This document shows, one piece after another, positions 8,811 through 17,815 of a DNA stretch of 64,000 nucleotides. A model generated the notes under the pieces. The model saw nothing but the letters and a program-made list of their open reading frames with translations. It was not told the origin of the DNA and ran no database searches. Numbering within the stretch: position 1 is the stretch's first letter; every line of letters begins with the position of its first letter. Source of the stretch: Aliarcobacter thereius LMG 24486. GTDB taxonomy: Bacteria; Campylobacterota; Campylobacteria; Campylobacterales; Arcobacteraceae. The DNA lies in the NCBI RefSeq assembly GCF_004214815.1, contig NZ_CP035926.1:1488001-1552000 (forward strand), read 5' to 3'. The position numbers and the translations under genes were made by a program.

Positions 8811-10841
8811 ATGTTAAAAAAATTTACAAAAATAGTTTTTGCATTATCAATAATTTTTGGAATTGTAATATTAGTTTACCTTTATGATTTATATCAAGAT
8901 ATAAAACATAATATTGATAAAATTGTAAATTATAATCCAAAATTAAGTTCACAATTTTATGATAAAAATGGGAAACTTCTTGCAAATACATTCAAAGATG
9001 AAAATAGAGAATATGTAATCTATGATGATATTCCTGCTCGTGTTATTGAAGGTCTTGTTGCGATAGAAGATACTCAATTTTTTGAACACTTTGGAATAAA
9101 TCCAGATGCTATAAGTCGTGCTATGATTAAAAATATAAAATCTGGTGGATATAGCGAAGGTGCAAGTACACTTACTCAACAACTTGTAAAAATATTAGTT
9201 TTAACAAGAGAAAAGAAAATTATTAGAAAAGTAAAAGAAGCTCTTTTATCAATAAGATTAGAAACACTATTAACTAAAGAAGAGATTCTGGAAAGATATT
9301 TAAACCAAGTTTATTTTGGACATGGTTATTATGGAGTAAAAACTGCGGCAAAAGGTTATTTTAATAAAAATTTATATGAGTTATCATTAAAAGAGATTGC
9401 CATTTTAGTTGGTCTTCCTAGAGCTCCTAGTTTTTATGATCCTACAAAAAATCTTCAAGTATCACTTACAAGAGCAAACCAAGTAATTTCAAGAATGCAT
9501 ACTTTAGGCTGGATAAATGAAGAACAATATAGTGAAGCTTTAAGTGAAACACCACAAATCTTTAATCAAACTCTTACTCAAAATATTGCTCCTTGGGCTA
9601 TTGATTATGCAGTGTACGAATTATCAAAAGATTTCCCAGATATTTTATATGGTGGATATAAAATATATTTAACTATTGATTTAGATGCACAAAATATTGC
9701 TCAAACAGCACTTAAAAACTCTTATAATTTAGCTATTTCAAGAAATCAAGCTTATATAAAAGAACTTGAAGAAAAAGATTGGATAAAAAATCCTCCTGAA
9801 GGTGAAAACATTCACTATATTGAAGATGAAGTTTTACAAAAAGAGCTAAATGGTTCTTTACTTTCAATGGAAAATAATACTGGAAAAATATTAGCTATTG
9901 TAGGTGGTGTTGATTATAATAAATCTGTATTCCATAGAGCTTTCCAATCAAAAAGACAAGTAGGAAGTGCTATTAAACCTTTCTTTTATCAAACTGCTTT
10001 AAATGAAGGTTATAATCCAGCAACTTTACTTTTTGATATTAGTAGAACATATACTTATAAGGTTGATGGAATAGAAAAAAGATGGTCACCTAGAAATTAT
10101 GGAGAAAACTTTAGAGGAGTAGTTTCTTTAAGAGACTCTTTGGTTTCATCAAGAAATCTATCAACTTTGAATCTTGTAACAGATGTTGGAGTTGGAAAAG
10201 TTACTAAAGATTTAATTCGATATGGATTTAAAGATATTGTAAATGATCTATCTATAACTCTTGGTTCTATGACTGTTAATTTACTCGAATTTTCAAGTGC
10301 TTTCTCAATATTTTCAAATCTAGGAACACAAGTTAAACCTTATATTGTAGAAAAAGTTGTAGATAGAAATAATCAATCAACAGATTATGAACCAATATAT
10401 ATAGAACAAAATCCAAAAGAACAAGCTTATTTAATAAGTTCTATTCTTCAAGAAGCTGTAAAATCAGGAACAGGTAGAAGATCTAGAGTTTCAGGTATTG
10501 AATTAGCTGGTAAAACTGGAACAACAAATGATAATATGGATGCTTGGTTCTGTGGATATTCTCCAACTATTCAAACACTAGTTTGGTTTGGAAATGATAA
10601 TAATACACCTATGAGAAGAACAGAAACAGGAAGTACTTTAGCATCACCAGCTTTTGCATACTTTTATAAAAACTACTTAGAATTGAATCCTCAAATTGAA
10701 AGAAATTTCACTAAACCAGAGGGAGTATTTACTACTAATTTTAAAGGTAGAACAGAATTTTATACAAAAGCATCACCTCTTCCTGATGCAGATACACAAG
10801 TAATTTTGGATAATTCAAATCAAAATGAGTTAGAGTTTTAA
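8811..10841 (+). CDS. penicillin-binding protein 1A (bifunctional peptidoglycan synthase)
   Basis: A class A PBP anchored by one N-terminal helix (about residues 7-25), with a periplasmic glycosyltransferase and transpeptidase. Glycosyltransferase motifs include EDTQFFEHFGI (catalytic E86) and GASTLTQQL. Transpeptidase motifs are S386-A-I-K389, SSRNL and K568-T-G-T. At 676 residues it fits the MrcA/PBP1A family. It is the last gene of the gpmI-ABC-PBP run and ends inside a palindromic terminator. Confidence 0.93.
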   Translation: MLKKFTKIVFALSIIFGIVILVYLYDLYQDIKHNIDKIVNYNPKLSSQFYDKNGKLLANTFKDENREYVIYDDIPARVIEGLVAIEDTQFFEHFGINPDAISRAMIKNIKSGGYSEGASTLTQQLVKILVLTREKKIIRKVKEALLSIRLETLLTKEEILERYLNQVYFGHGYYGVKTAAKGYFNKNLYELSLKEIAILVGLPRAPSFYDPTKNLQVSLTRANQVISRMHTLGWINEEQYSEALSETPQIFNQTLTQNIAPWAIDYAVYELSKDFPDILYGGYKIYLTIDLDAQNIAQTALKNSYNLAISRNQAYIKELEEKDWIKNPPEGENIHYIEDEVLQKELNGSLLSMENNTGKILAIVGGVDYNKSVFHRAFQSKRQVGSAIKPFFYQTALNEGYNPATLLFDISRTYTYKVDGIEKRWSPRNYGENFRGVVSLRDSLVSSRNLSTLNLVTDVGVGKVTKDLIRYGFKDIVNDLSITLGSMTVNLLEFSSAFSIFSNLGTQVKPYIVEKVVDRNNQSTDYEPIYIEQNPKEQAYLISSILQEAVKSGTGRRSRVSGIELAGKTGTTNDNMDAWFCGYSPTIQTLVWFGNDNNTPMRRTETGSTLASPAFAYFYKNYLELNPQIERNFTKPEGVFTTNFKGRTEFYTKASPLPDADTQVILDNSNQNELEF

Positions 10842-10856
10842 AAACTCTAACTTTAT
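10829..10856. terminator. terminator between PBP1A and the hydrolase gene
   Basis: AGTTAGAGTTTT is followed directly by its reverse complement AAAACTCTAACT and then a T-rich run. It contains the stop codon of the PBP gene. The convergent hydrolase gene ends at 10857, so it can serve both strands. Confidence 0.6.
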
Positions 10857-11624
10857 TTATTCAAAGAAATCTTCAATAGCTTCCATTGAAGCATTTGTCA
10901 TTTCAAGTTCCATATGTGAAGCATCTTTTGCCTCAACTAATTTTACATTTAATCCTTTTTTCTTTGCTATTTCATAGAAATCTTTATTCATTTTTGGAGT
11001 AGAAACTGTATCTTTTGTACCATAGACTATTACAATTTTTGTATCTTTTGATATTTTATTTATAACATCAATAGCAGAAATTAAATCTTTTTTATCTGTT
11101 TTCTTATGAATATCATAAACTCCTCCAGCACATAAAAGATTATCAATCAATTCTTTTTTAAATCCTAAAGATGTAGCACTTAGCATACAACCTGCACTGT
11201 GAGCAATAATTGTAGTATATGAACTCTCAAACTCTTTTTTTAATTCATCTACTAGTGATGCAAAGAATTCTACATACTCTTTTGTTGCTGCAAGATTTTT
11301 ATACTCTTTAGAACCTATTGCTTTTAATTTATTGCTAGAACTATCTGAATATCCAGGAAGAGCAACTATAATTGTTGTAACATCACTTCTTAATGCTATA
11401 TCTTCTGCAAATGGTGTATATCTTGCTAATATATCTGTTCCTTCATCCCAAGTTCCATGAACTATGATATTCAGACCTTCACTATCTCCTAAAAAAGTTT
11501 TATAATTTATACATTCGCCTTTAACGAAAATATAACTATCTCCCTTCTCATTGCAAATCTTTTTTGGATTTGCAAATAGTGTTGTAAATAAAACTGAACT
11601 TAATATTATAAATATTTTAAACAT
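10857..11624 (-). CDS. secreted alpha/beta-hydrolase-like protein
   Basis: A 255-residue protein with an N-terminal signal peptide (FIILSSVLFTTLFA). It has alpha/beta-hydrolase features: an oxyanion-type HGTWDEG (about 55-61), a nucleophile elbow IIAHSAGC in which the first glycine of GxSxG is alanine, an aspartate in VYGTKDTVSTP and a final histidine in DASHMELEM. The substrate is unknown. It is the last gene of a minus-strand run beside the sox cluster, downstream of a DsrE-like gene, so a link to sulfur metabolism is only contextual. Confidence 0.7.
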   Translation of the reverse strand: MFKIFIILSSVLFTTLFANPKKICNEKGDSYIFVKGECINYKTFLGDSEGLNIIVHGTWDEGTDILARYTPFAEDIALRSDVTTIIVALPGYSDSSSNKLKAIGSKEYKNLAATKEYVEFFASLVDELKKEFESSYTTIIAHSAGCMLSATSLGFKKELIDNLLCAGGVYDIHKKTDKKDLISAIDVINKISKDTKIVIVYGTKDTVSTPKMNKDFYEIAKKKGLNVKLVEAKDASHMELEMTNASMEAIEDFFE

Positions 11625-11635
11625 TTTTTTCCTTT

Positions 11636-12085
11636 TTAGTAAGCTGTAATTCCTATATAACCATCAACTTGTTTCTCAACTGATTCAACTATTCCTGCTT
11701 GAGTATATGAAATATCATCAAGAAAATCATCTTCTTTCCAGTTCATAGTTTGCATAGTATTTCTACAAGCAATAAATTCAACATCATACTCCATAAGAGA
11801 TTTTATTCTATTTGAAGTATCTTCATCATAATCTTTTCTTAAAGCTCTCATACCTTTTCCATAGACTACAACTGCAATTTTTAAACTCTCAGCTGGATAC
11901 TCTTTTAAAATATTATACATTGTTCCTAAAGTTGCATTTACTGTTTCTAAGTCTGAAACATTTAAAGAGTAAACAACTTTTCTTGGATTTTCAAAGCTAG
12001 GCTGAGGATCGCTAAAACTACTTTTAGCAAAAGATGTAGTAACAAGTAAAAATATTGAAACAATCAATAGAAGTTTTTTATACAT
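11636..12085 (-). CDS. exported DsrE-family protein
   Basis: A 149-residue protein with a clear signal peptide (residues 1-20, KKLLLIVSIFLLVTTSFA). The mature part is a DsrE/DsrF-like fold: KVVYSLN, a Rossmann-like VVVYGKG strand-turn and a conserved cysteine in FIACRNTM. DsrE relatives carry or transfer sulfur; small exported forms are often near thiosulfate-oxidation genes. It sits one base from the MOSC gene in the tail of the sox region. The exact role is unknown. Confidence 0.75.
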   Translation of the reverse strand: MYKKLLLIVSIFLLVTTSFAKSSFSDPQPSFENPRKVVYSLNVSDLETVNATLGTMYNILKEYPAESLKIAVVVYGKGMRALRKDYDEDTSNRIKSLMEYDVEFIACRNTMQTMNWKEDDFLDDISYTQAGIVESVEKQVDGYIGITAY

Positions 12086-12529
12086 TTATATCCTTTTTAT
12101 AGTCATATTTTTTAAAATCAAACCTGATTTTATTATTTTACAATAAACTCCCCTTTTTTCTTTCAATAAAATTGGAAGTTTTTTATCAAATATAGAAAGA
12201 TGATTACAAACTGTACAAATTTGTGTTAATTCTATCATTGCATCATCTCCAATCTTAAATTTCGTACCTATATCATATTTATGTGGATCAAAACTTACTA
12301 AAATATTTTCGCCCAAAGTCCCAAACTCTATTTTTATATCATTTTCTAATGCTAAATTATATGAATTTATTCCTACTAAAAGAACAGTTTGTTCTAAATT
12401 TTTTAAAGCAAATTTATCAAATTCTATTCCATGGTTTTCTATTAAATTTAATTTTCTAACAATTGGTCTTGGAAGTGAACTCTCTTTTCTTGTTTCACTA
12501 AAAATCTCTATTACTTTATCTATGTTCAT
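12086..12529 (-). CDS. MOSC-domain protein
   Basis: A 147-residue, single-domain protein of the MOSC (molybdenum cofactor sulfurase C-terminal) family. Supporting features are the early R-P-I-V/lysine region, LGENILVSFDP (family GENI/V motif) and the near C-terminal cysteine in ITQICTVCNHL. MOSC proteins bind and transfer sulfur or molybdenum cofactor. SoxC upstream is a molybdoenzyme, so a link is plausible but not shown. Its start overlaps the end of the upstream gene by 14 bases. Confidence 0.75.
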   Translation of the reverse strand: MNIDKVIEIFSETRKESSLPRPIVRKLNLIENHGIEFDKFALKNLEQTVLLVGINSYNLALENDIKIEFGTLGENILVSFDPHKYDIGTKFKIGDDAMIELTQICTVCNHLSIFDKKLPILLKEKRGVYCKIIKSGLILKNMTIKRI

Positions 12530-13307
12530 TTAAAATCTTTAAAAAATCTTCTTCTACCCAAGCTCCTGGATACTGAGTAATAAACTCTTCATTATTATTT
12601 AAAAAAAAGAAACTTGGTGTTATTTTTTTATACTCTTTTTGTAGAGAAAAAGGTAAAGAATTTATATCCATATCAATCTCCAAAAAGATATAGCTCTCTT
12701 TTAAAATATTTTTAATTGTTTCTTTTGAAAAAACTTCTCTATCCATCTTTTTACAAAAATAACAAGTACTAGAACTTGCATAAACTATTATCTTTTTATT
12801 ACTATTTTTTGCTTCTTTTATTATATTTTCTTCATCTTCTTTTGAATATTTACTAGCTTTTAAAACACTTTCTTCTTTAATATTATCTTTATACTCTATA
12901 AAATATATTGCCAATTTCTCAAACTCATCTTCTTTTAATTCACCCTTCATAGATTTTTTATTATCATAAAAATCCAATGCTGTATCATCACAAATAGTAT
13001 TAAATCTATCTGGATTTTCTAAGTAAGATTTTAGAAAACTAGCTATCTCTATCTCTCTAAAATCCTCTTCATTTTCGTCCCCAATTTTTTTTGAACTTTC
13101 AAGCATTGCCCAAACTATCATATTTGCTGTTGGTGCTTTTAAATTTAAAAGTTTATTACTCTTTTCATAGAAATTCTCTTTGATTAAATTAAATGGTATG
13201 TAATCTTTATGACAAGAGCTACATTTATTTTCAAAAATCTCTTTTCCTTCTTCAAATGAAGCATTTAAAAAACTTATAAAAAATAAAAAAAAGTATATAA
13301 TTCTCAT
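12516..13307 (-). CDS. periplasmic c-type cytochrome/thioredoxin fusion (SoxW-like)
   Basis: A 263-residue exported protein (signal peptide about 1-16) with two parts. A haem c site CSSCH (29-33) opens a small cytochrome-like segment to about residue 145. The C-terminal part (about 155-263) is a thioredoxin fold with active site C182-Y-F-C185 in SSSTCYFCKKMDRE and the cis-proline region ITPSFFF. Sox clusters often carry a thioredoxin (SoxW) that keeps the SoxY cysteine reduced. The haem fusion is unusual. It follows soxB past a terminator. Confidence 0.72.
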   Translation of the reverse strand: MRIIYFFLFFISFLNASFEEGKEIFENKCSSCHKDYIPFNLIKENFYEKSNKLLNLKAPTANMIVWAMLESSKKIGDENEEDFREIEIASFLKSYLENPDRFNTICDDTALDFYDNKKSMKGELKEDEFEKLAIYFIEYKDNIKEESVLKASKYSKEDEENIIKEAKNSNKKIIVYASSSTCYFCKKMDREVFSKETIKNILKESYIFLEIDMDINSLPFSLQKEYKKITPSFFFLNNNEEFITQYPGAWVEEDFLKILNEHR

Positions 13308-13321
13308 ATTCTTCCTATATT

Positions 13322-13345
13322 AAAAAAGAGACTAAAGTCTCTTTT
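13322..13345. terminator. terminator after soxB
   Basis: AAAAGAGAC and GTCTCTTTT form a 9-bp stem with a four-base loop, followed on the minus strand by a T-run. It separates soxB from the cytochrome/thioredoxin gene, which may therefore need its own promoter or read-through. Confidence 0.7.
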
Positions 13346-13347
13346 AT

Positions 13348-15114
13348 TTAGATAATTCCAGGATTACCTACAACTCCAACTATATCAGGAGTATCAATTT
13401 TTACTTTATGAATATGTTTAATATTTCTTAAGTAAGCTTCAACAGTTTCCCAAACAGGTTCACCATCAGATTGTGCTCCAACAGTTGACCAACCAGCAAC
13501 TTTATATGATTTATTTGCTTCAATCTTTTTACCATTTTTTGTTAAAGTAATATTTGTAATTCTATCTCCAATTTTTGCTTTTGGATCAATTTTATAAGAT
13601 ATTCCACCTGTTCTTACCATATCTCCACCTTGTTGTAAAAATGGATCTTCATTAAATAAGTTATCAGCAACATCTTCTAAAATATCTTTTAATTCACTTC
13701 CTTTTATATCTCTTAGATAAGTTTCAGGATATGTCATAGCAGTTTGAGTCATTAAATCATCAAATGTGATTGTTGAGTTTGGCATAACTGATGTTCCCCA
13801 TCTAAATCCTGGACTTAAAGATATTTCTGCACCTTTAATATCAACTAATGCATCACAAATAATTTGATCCCAAGAACCATTGAAGTTTCCTCTTCTATAA
13901 AGTGTATCTTCTGTTGTTGCAATAGGTCTTGTAAGCTCTTTTAAATAAGGTAATCTTACATCTTCAATATATTTTTTCATAGATTTATCTTCAGCAATTA
14001 AATCTGAGAATATTGGAAGAAGTGTAAATTTAAAATCTTTTATTTTTCCATTTTGAATATCTAAATCTAATACATTTAAGAATTTACCATTTGAACCTGC
14101 ATTACATACATATGTAACTCCATCAGAGTTTTTAACTGGAACAGCTTCAGGAACACCATCATGAGTATGTCCACCCATTATAAAATCAATTCCTGTTACA
14201 ACTTCTGCCATTTTTTTATCTGTATCAAATCCATTGTGAGAAAGTACAATAATAGCATCTGGTTTCTCTTCTTCTTTGATTAAATCAACTATCTCTTGCA
14301 TTGAATCTTCTTTAATTCCAAAAGTCCAATCAGGGATAAATCTTTGAGGATTTGCAATAGTTGTATATGGAAATGCTTGTCCGATTATTGCAACTCTTGC
14401 ATTACCCATTTTTTTAATTGTATATGGTTTAAATGCATGTCCACTATCCTCATCAAATGCATCTGCTCCTTCCATTAAAGCATCTTCTCTAACAAAAATA
14501 TTTTGAGCTAAGAATTCTGCATCTAAAGCTTTTACATTTTCAAGAACTTCTTCAGCTTTATATGTAAATTCCCAGTGACCAACACAGATATCAACACCTA
14601 AAAGATTAAGTGCTCCAACCATATCTTTCCCTCTTGTCCATAAAGAAGTAGCACTTCCTTGCCAAGTGTCTCCACCATCTAAAAATAGTGTTTTATCTTT
14701 TCCATAACTATCTCTTAAAAAATCAACAACTGTTTTTATTTGTGCAAATCCACCTGTTTTTCCCATAACTTTTGCATGTTCTTCAAAGTTTACACAAGAA
14801 AATGCATATTCAAGTCTTTTATTACCTTTAATTCCATAATAATCTAGAAACTTATCACCAACAATATGAGGAGGTTTACCTAAATTACCAAATAGTCCTA
14901 AATTAACGCTAGGTTCTCTAAAATAAACTGGTAATAACTGTGCATGAGAATCTGTCATATGTATAAATCTTGCATTTCCAAATGGCTTTAATTTATAATA
15001 ATCTTCTAGTTTTTTTGTTGTTTCAACCATTCTTGTATGAGAATTTGCAAATATAGGTGTAGCTCCTAAAGCTGCCATCATATATACAAACTCTCTTCTA
15101 CTTAGCTTACTCAT
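13348..15114 (-). CDS. soxB: thiosulfohydrolase SoxB
   Basis: SoxB hydrolyses the sulfate group from SoxY-bound thiosulfate in the periplasm using two manganese ions. The 588-residue protein begins with a Tat-type signal (SRREFVYMM) and has the 5'-nucleotidase/metallophosphoesterase motifs FIHMTDSHAQL, DGGDTWQGS, GHWEFTY (the SoxB variant of GNHEF), SHNGFDTD and MGGHTHDG. It is the last of the soxCDXYZA-orf-soxB run and is separated from the preceding gene by a strong hairpin. Confidence 0.96.
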   Translation of the reverse strand: MSKLSRREFVYMMAALGATPIFANSHTRMVETTKKLEDYYKLKPFGNARFIHMTDSHAQLLPVYFREPSVNLGLFGNLGKPPHIVGDKFLDYYGIKGNKRLEYAFSCVNFEEHAKVMGKTGGFAQIKTVVDFLRDSYGKDKTLFLDGGDTWQGSATSLWTRGKDMVGALNLLGVDICVGHWEFTYKAEEVLENVKALDAEFLAQNIFVREDALMEGADAFDEDSGHAFKPYTIKKMGNARVAIIGQAFPYTTIANPQRFIPDWTFGIKEDSMQEIVDLIKEEEKPDAIIVLSHNGFDTDKKMAEVVTGIDFIMGGHTHDGVPEAVPVKNSDGVTYVCNAGSNGKFLNVLDLDIQNGKIKDFKFTLLPIFSDLIAEDKSMKKYIEDVRLPYLKELTRPIATTEDTLYRRGNFNGSWDQIICDALVDIKGAEISLSPGFRWGTSVMPNSTITFDDLMTQTAMTYPETYLRDIKGSELKDILEDVADNLFNEDPFLQQGGDMVRTGGISYKIDPKAKIGDRITNITLTKNGKKIEANKSYKVAGWSTVGAQSDGEPVWETVEAYLRNIKHIHKVKIDTPDIVGVVGNPGII

Positions 15115-15133
15115 ATTTTTTCCTTATTTTATA

Positions 15134-15165
15134 TATAAAAAAAGTCAAGATAAAATCTTGACTTT
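15134..15165 (-). terminator. strong terminator-like hairpin just before soxB
   Basis: AAAGTCAAGAT and ATCTTGACTTT form a perfect 11-bp stem with a three-base loop, followed on the minus strand by seven Ts. It lies between the 154-residue gene and soxB. Only about 20 bases remain before the soxB ATG, so it looks like a read-through attenuator rather than the end of an independent unit. Confidence 0.75.
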
Positions 15166-15185
15166 AAAAATTGCGTATAAATATT

Positions 15186-15650
15186 TTAATATTTATACTC
15201 ATCACTTGGACTTGCTAATCTCCAAGTCTTTTTTGATTGAATCTCTTGTGTTAATGCAGATATTGCAAAACTACAAGCTCTCCAAGTTGCGAATTCTGTA
15301 CTTACAATATCTCCAGTTGCTTTTCCTTTATTATCTACTAATGCTACTTCTTTCTCATTTTTAGCAATAGCATTTTTAGAAAGTTCAATATACTGGCTAT
15401 TTTTCATACCAAATCTCATAAATTCAACTTTATGTTCAATTGCAATTTTGTTATATTTTTCTGCTGTTTCAATAACTTTTTGTAAACCATTTACTTCAAC
15501 ATTACACTCTTTTTTTACATCAAGTGTAGAGTAATCTTCTTCTACTTCTTGTGCTACTTTTGTAGTTGATTTTACATCTTTTGCTGTAAGAGTAAAATAT
15601 ACTGCTACTGATATAGCAATAATTATTATAATAAATAAAATCTTTTTCAT
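15186..15650 (-). CDS. unknown exported protein within the sox cluster
   Basis: A 154-residue protein not recognised. It begins with a signal anchor or signal peptide (KKILFIIIIIAISVAVYFTL) and is otherwise soluble and lysine/glutamate-rich, with two cysteines (in KKECNVEV and WRACSFA). It lies nine bases after soxA and before soxB, so it is probably expressed with the SoxAX/YZ proteins and acts in the periplasm. Its place suggests a Sox accessory role; nothing in the sequence defines one. Confidence 0.6.
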   Translation of the reverse strand: MKKILFIIIIIAISVAVYFTLTAKDVKSTTKVAQEVEEDYSTLDVKKECNVEVNGLQKVIETAEKYNKIAIEHKVEFMRFGMKNSQYIELSKNAIAKNEKEVALVDNKGKATGDIVSTEFATWRACSFAISALTQEIQSKKTWRLASPSDEYKY

Positions 15651-15659
15651 AATTTATCC

Positions 15660-16574
15660 TTACTTTCTTACATCTGGACCATCAACTGGCATCTCATTTG
15701 ACATATAAGCTAAGAAATAAAGTAATTCAATCATCTCTTGACTCTCATCAGCTGGTGGAACTTGTCCTTGATCAACAATACATCCAGAAATTCTTCTTTC
15801 AACTGTACCAATTTCTTCCCATTTTAATCTATGCACAGGAAAATGAGTAATTTGTCCTGGTAAAGGAGATAAAACTTCATTTCTAACTCTTTGCCCTGAA
15901 CCTTGAACGTGACAAGTCGCACAAGCAAGTTTTAGATATCCTCTTTGAGAATAGTAATACTCTTTTCCTCTTTCATATGCTTCTTGCTCAGCTTTACTAT
16001 TTATTTTAATATCAAAGTTCTTTTCAGCTTCTTTACTCTCATTTACATAGTAAGCTTGGAATTCAGCCATAAGACCTTTTTTTGTACCCCAAGGTTTTTC
16101 ACCATTTGCTCTTCTACAATCATTAATAGCACTTGTTAAAGATACCATTTTATTTGTTTTCTCATCATAATATGGATAAGTTCCAGCATTTGTTAAATCT
16201 GGAAAACAACTCTCTAAAGATTCTCCATTTGCAAATTTTTCTGTATATAGCTCTTCACCTTTTTCGATTGCTTCTTCATAAGGTGGCATCTCTTTCAATG
16301 CTTCATATTGAGATCTTGCATCTTTTGAGTAAGCATAACTTCCTTTATTGAAATCCATATGTTTAAGATTTTTATCATATTTACTTTCTAATTCTTCTTC
16401 TGTAAAATATGGAAAAAATCTATCCTTATTCTTTGCAGGATCTTCAAATTTTGCTTCAAAAAATTTAATCATCTCTAATCTATCTTTTTCAGCACCTTCA
16501 TTAAAATTTGAAGCACTTAAAAAAACTGTTGTAGATAAAAATAATAGTGAAGCTTTTGTTATATATTTAAACAT
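15660..16574 (-). CDS. soxA: L-cysteine S-thiosulfotransferase subunit SoxA (monohaem type)
   Basis: SoxA with SoxX oxidatively conjugates thiosulfate to the SoxY carrier cysteine. The 304-residue protein has a signal peptide (to about residue 21), one haem c site CATCH (218-222) and the downstream active-site cysteine C265 in RRISGCIVDQGQVPP. The N-terminal haem of dihaem SoxA is absent; C123 and C153 remain and may form the disulfide seen in monohaem forms. It follows soxZ and precedes the unknown 154-residue gene. Confidence 0.93.
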   Translation of the reverse strand: MFKYITKASLLFLSTTVFLSASNFNEGAEKDRLEMIKFFEAKFEDPAKNKDRFFPYFTEEELESKYDKNLKHMDFNKGSYAYSKDARSQYEALKEMPPYEEAIEKGEELYTEKFANGESLESCFPDLTNAGTYPYYDEKTNKMVSLTSAINDCRRANGEKPWGTKKGLMAEFQAYYVNESKEAEKNFDIKINSKAEQEAYERGKEYYYSQRGYLKLACATCHVQGSGQRVRNEVLSPLPGQITHFPVHRLKWEEIGTVERRISGCIVDQGQVPPADESQEMIELLYFLAYMSNEMPVDGPDVRK

Positions 16575-16607
16575 TATTCATCTCCTTTATTACTATCAAA
16601 TAATTAA

Positions 16608-16916
16608 TTATTTGATAGCTTCGATAGTTGTATCACTATTCCCTTTTAAATCTGTCCATGTAAGTTCAATTTGATCACCTTTTTTTGCTCCTGTAAAAGA
16701 GAATTTAAAGAATGGGTCTTTTGAGAAAAATTGACTTGAAGATAATTCATATACTATTGTTCCATTTACTTTTGCAACTAAATATGTAATAAAGTTAGCT
16801 TCTTTTTTAGCTCTTTCAGCTTCTTGATAACTCAACATATCGTGTTTTGCCAATGCTTTAACTTCACAAATTCCTTTTTTATCTACTTTTGCTTTAATTC
16901 TTGTTGTTCCTGACAT
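16608..16916 (-). CDS. soxZ: thiosulfate oxidation carrier complex protein SoxZ
   Basis: SoxZ (102 residues) is the immunoglobulin-like partner of the SoxY carrier. The sequence shows the family pattern: TRIKAKVDKKG at the start, KALAKHDMLS, YLVAKVNGTIV and FKFSFTGAKKGDQIELTWTD near the end. It has no signal peptide, as expected, since it is exported with SoxY. It lies between soxY and soxA on the same strand. Confidence 0.95.
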   Translation of the reverse strand: MSGTTRIKAKVDKKGICEVKALAKHDMLSYQEAERAKKEANFITYLVAKVNGTIVYELSSSQFFSKDPFFKFSFTGAKKGDQIELTWTDLKGNSDTTIEAIK

Positions 16917-16977
16917 TTTTTATCCTTTTTATATTTTTTATTATTGTTTTATATTTAATTAATTTTTATGGTTTATA

Positions 16978-17427
16978 TCAACCACCACATCCACCAATTG
17001 TTACTTTTACATTTTTAACAGCTTTATATAGTTGTCCATTTGCTTCAGCAATAATAATTACATCTCCTGTTTGTTGCATTTTAATTCTAAATGCATAATC
17101 TAAAACCATATTTGGAGTTATTGTATAAACTGCAACTGTTGCTTCAGGGTTAGCATCTTGGAATACTGCAATTTTTGTAGCTTTTAAATCTGTTTTAAAA
17201 GAGATTGGAATAACTGCACCATTTTCTGCAATATCTGGAGCTGATAAAGTTATATTAGACTCAACAGCTGCTGTTTTTCCAAATACTTCCTTAATTGCTT
17301 CATCAACTTTTGTTGCTGTCCAAGCTTTTGGTTTAGATTTTCTAAAATCTTCTGCACCTAAGTTTGAAGTCGAAGCTACTGCAATAGCACCTAGTCCTAG
17401 ACCTAAAAATTTTCTTCTATTTAACAT
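16978..17427 (-). CDS. soxY: thiosulfate oxidation carrier protein SoxY
   Basis: SoxY carries sulfur intermediates on the cysteine of its flexible C-terminal GGCGG tail; here the protein ends GGCGG with C147 as the carrier residue. The 149-residue protein starts with a twin-arginine signal (RRKFLGLGLGAIAVAS). The body has the expected Ig-like strands (AENGAVIPISFKTDL). It is 15 bases downstream of soxX and precedes soxZ. Confidence 0.96.
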   Translation of the reverse strand: MLNRRKFLGLGLGAIAVASTSNLGAEDFRKSKPKAWTATKVDEAIKEVFGKTAAVESNITLSAPDIAENGAVIPISFKTDLKATKIAVFQDANPEATVAVYTITPNMVLDYAFRIKMQQTGDVIIIAEANGQLYKAVKNVKVTIGGCGG

Positions 17428-17442
17428 TGTTTATCCTTTTTA

Positions 17443-17802
17443 TTATTTTATTGTTTTTAAATAAGCAACAATTGCTTTAATCTCATCATCACTTAACCAA
17501 CCATTCTTTCCAAAAGCAGGCATTGCTGTAATTGGATCACCTGGATTTGCTGGATCAAAGATTTTATTATAAAGTGCTTCATCTGGCCAAAATTCAAGGA
17601 ATTGAAGTTTTGGTCCAAGTGTTCCTGGTCCATCTAACTCTTTTCCATTTGCATCATGACAAGCAATACAATTACCTTTAGTATTTGTATTGTAAAGAAC
17701 TTCACCTTTTTTAATTAACTCCTCATCAGAAGCATTTGATACTGTTACAAACAGTAAAGCAAATGTAGCTACCAATAAGCCTCTTTTAATTACTTTTAAC
17801 AT
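17443..17802 (-). CDS. soxX: L-cysteine S-thiosulfotransferase subunit SoxX
   Basis: SoxX is the small cytochrome c partner of SoxA. The 119-residue protein has a signal peptide (to about A24), one haem c site C45-I-A-C48-H49, and a methionine ligand M94 in AMPAFGKNGWLSDDEI. The size and GPGTLGPKL segment fit SoxX. It lies between soxD and soxY. Confidence 0.92.
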   Translation of the reverse strand: MLKVIKRGLLVATFALLFVTVSNASDEELIKKGEVLYNTNTKGNCIACHDANGKELDGPGTLGPKLQFLEFWPDEALYNKIFDPANPGDPITAMPAFGKNGWLSDDEIKAIVAYLKTIK

Positions 17803-17815
17803 ATCTCTTCCTTAC

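Noticed and set aside
15158-15364. Plus-strand reading frame of 68 codons and many like it across the window
   Set aside because: These lie opposite real genes, are leucine- or serine-rich translations of AT-rich antisense, and lack ribosome sites.
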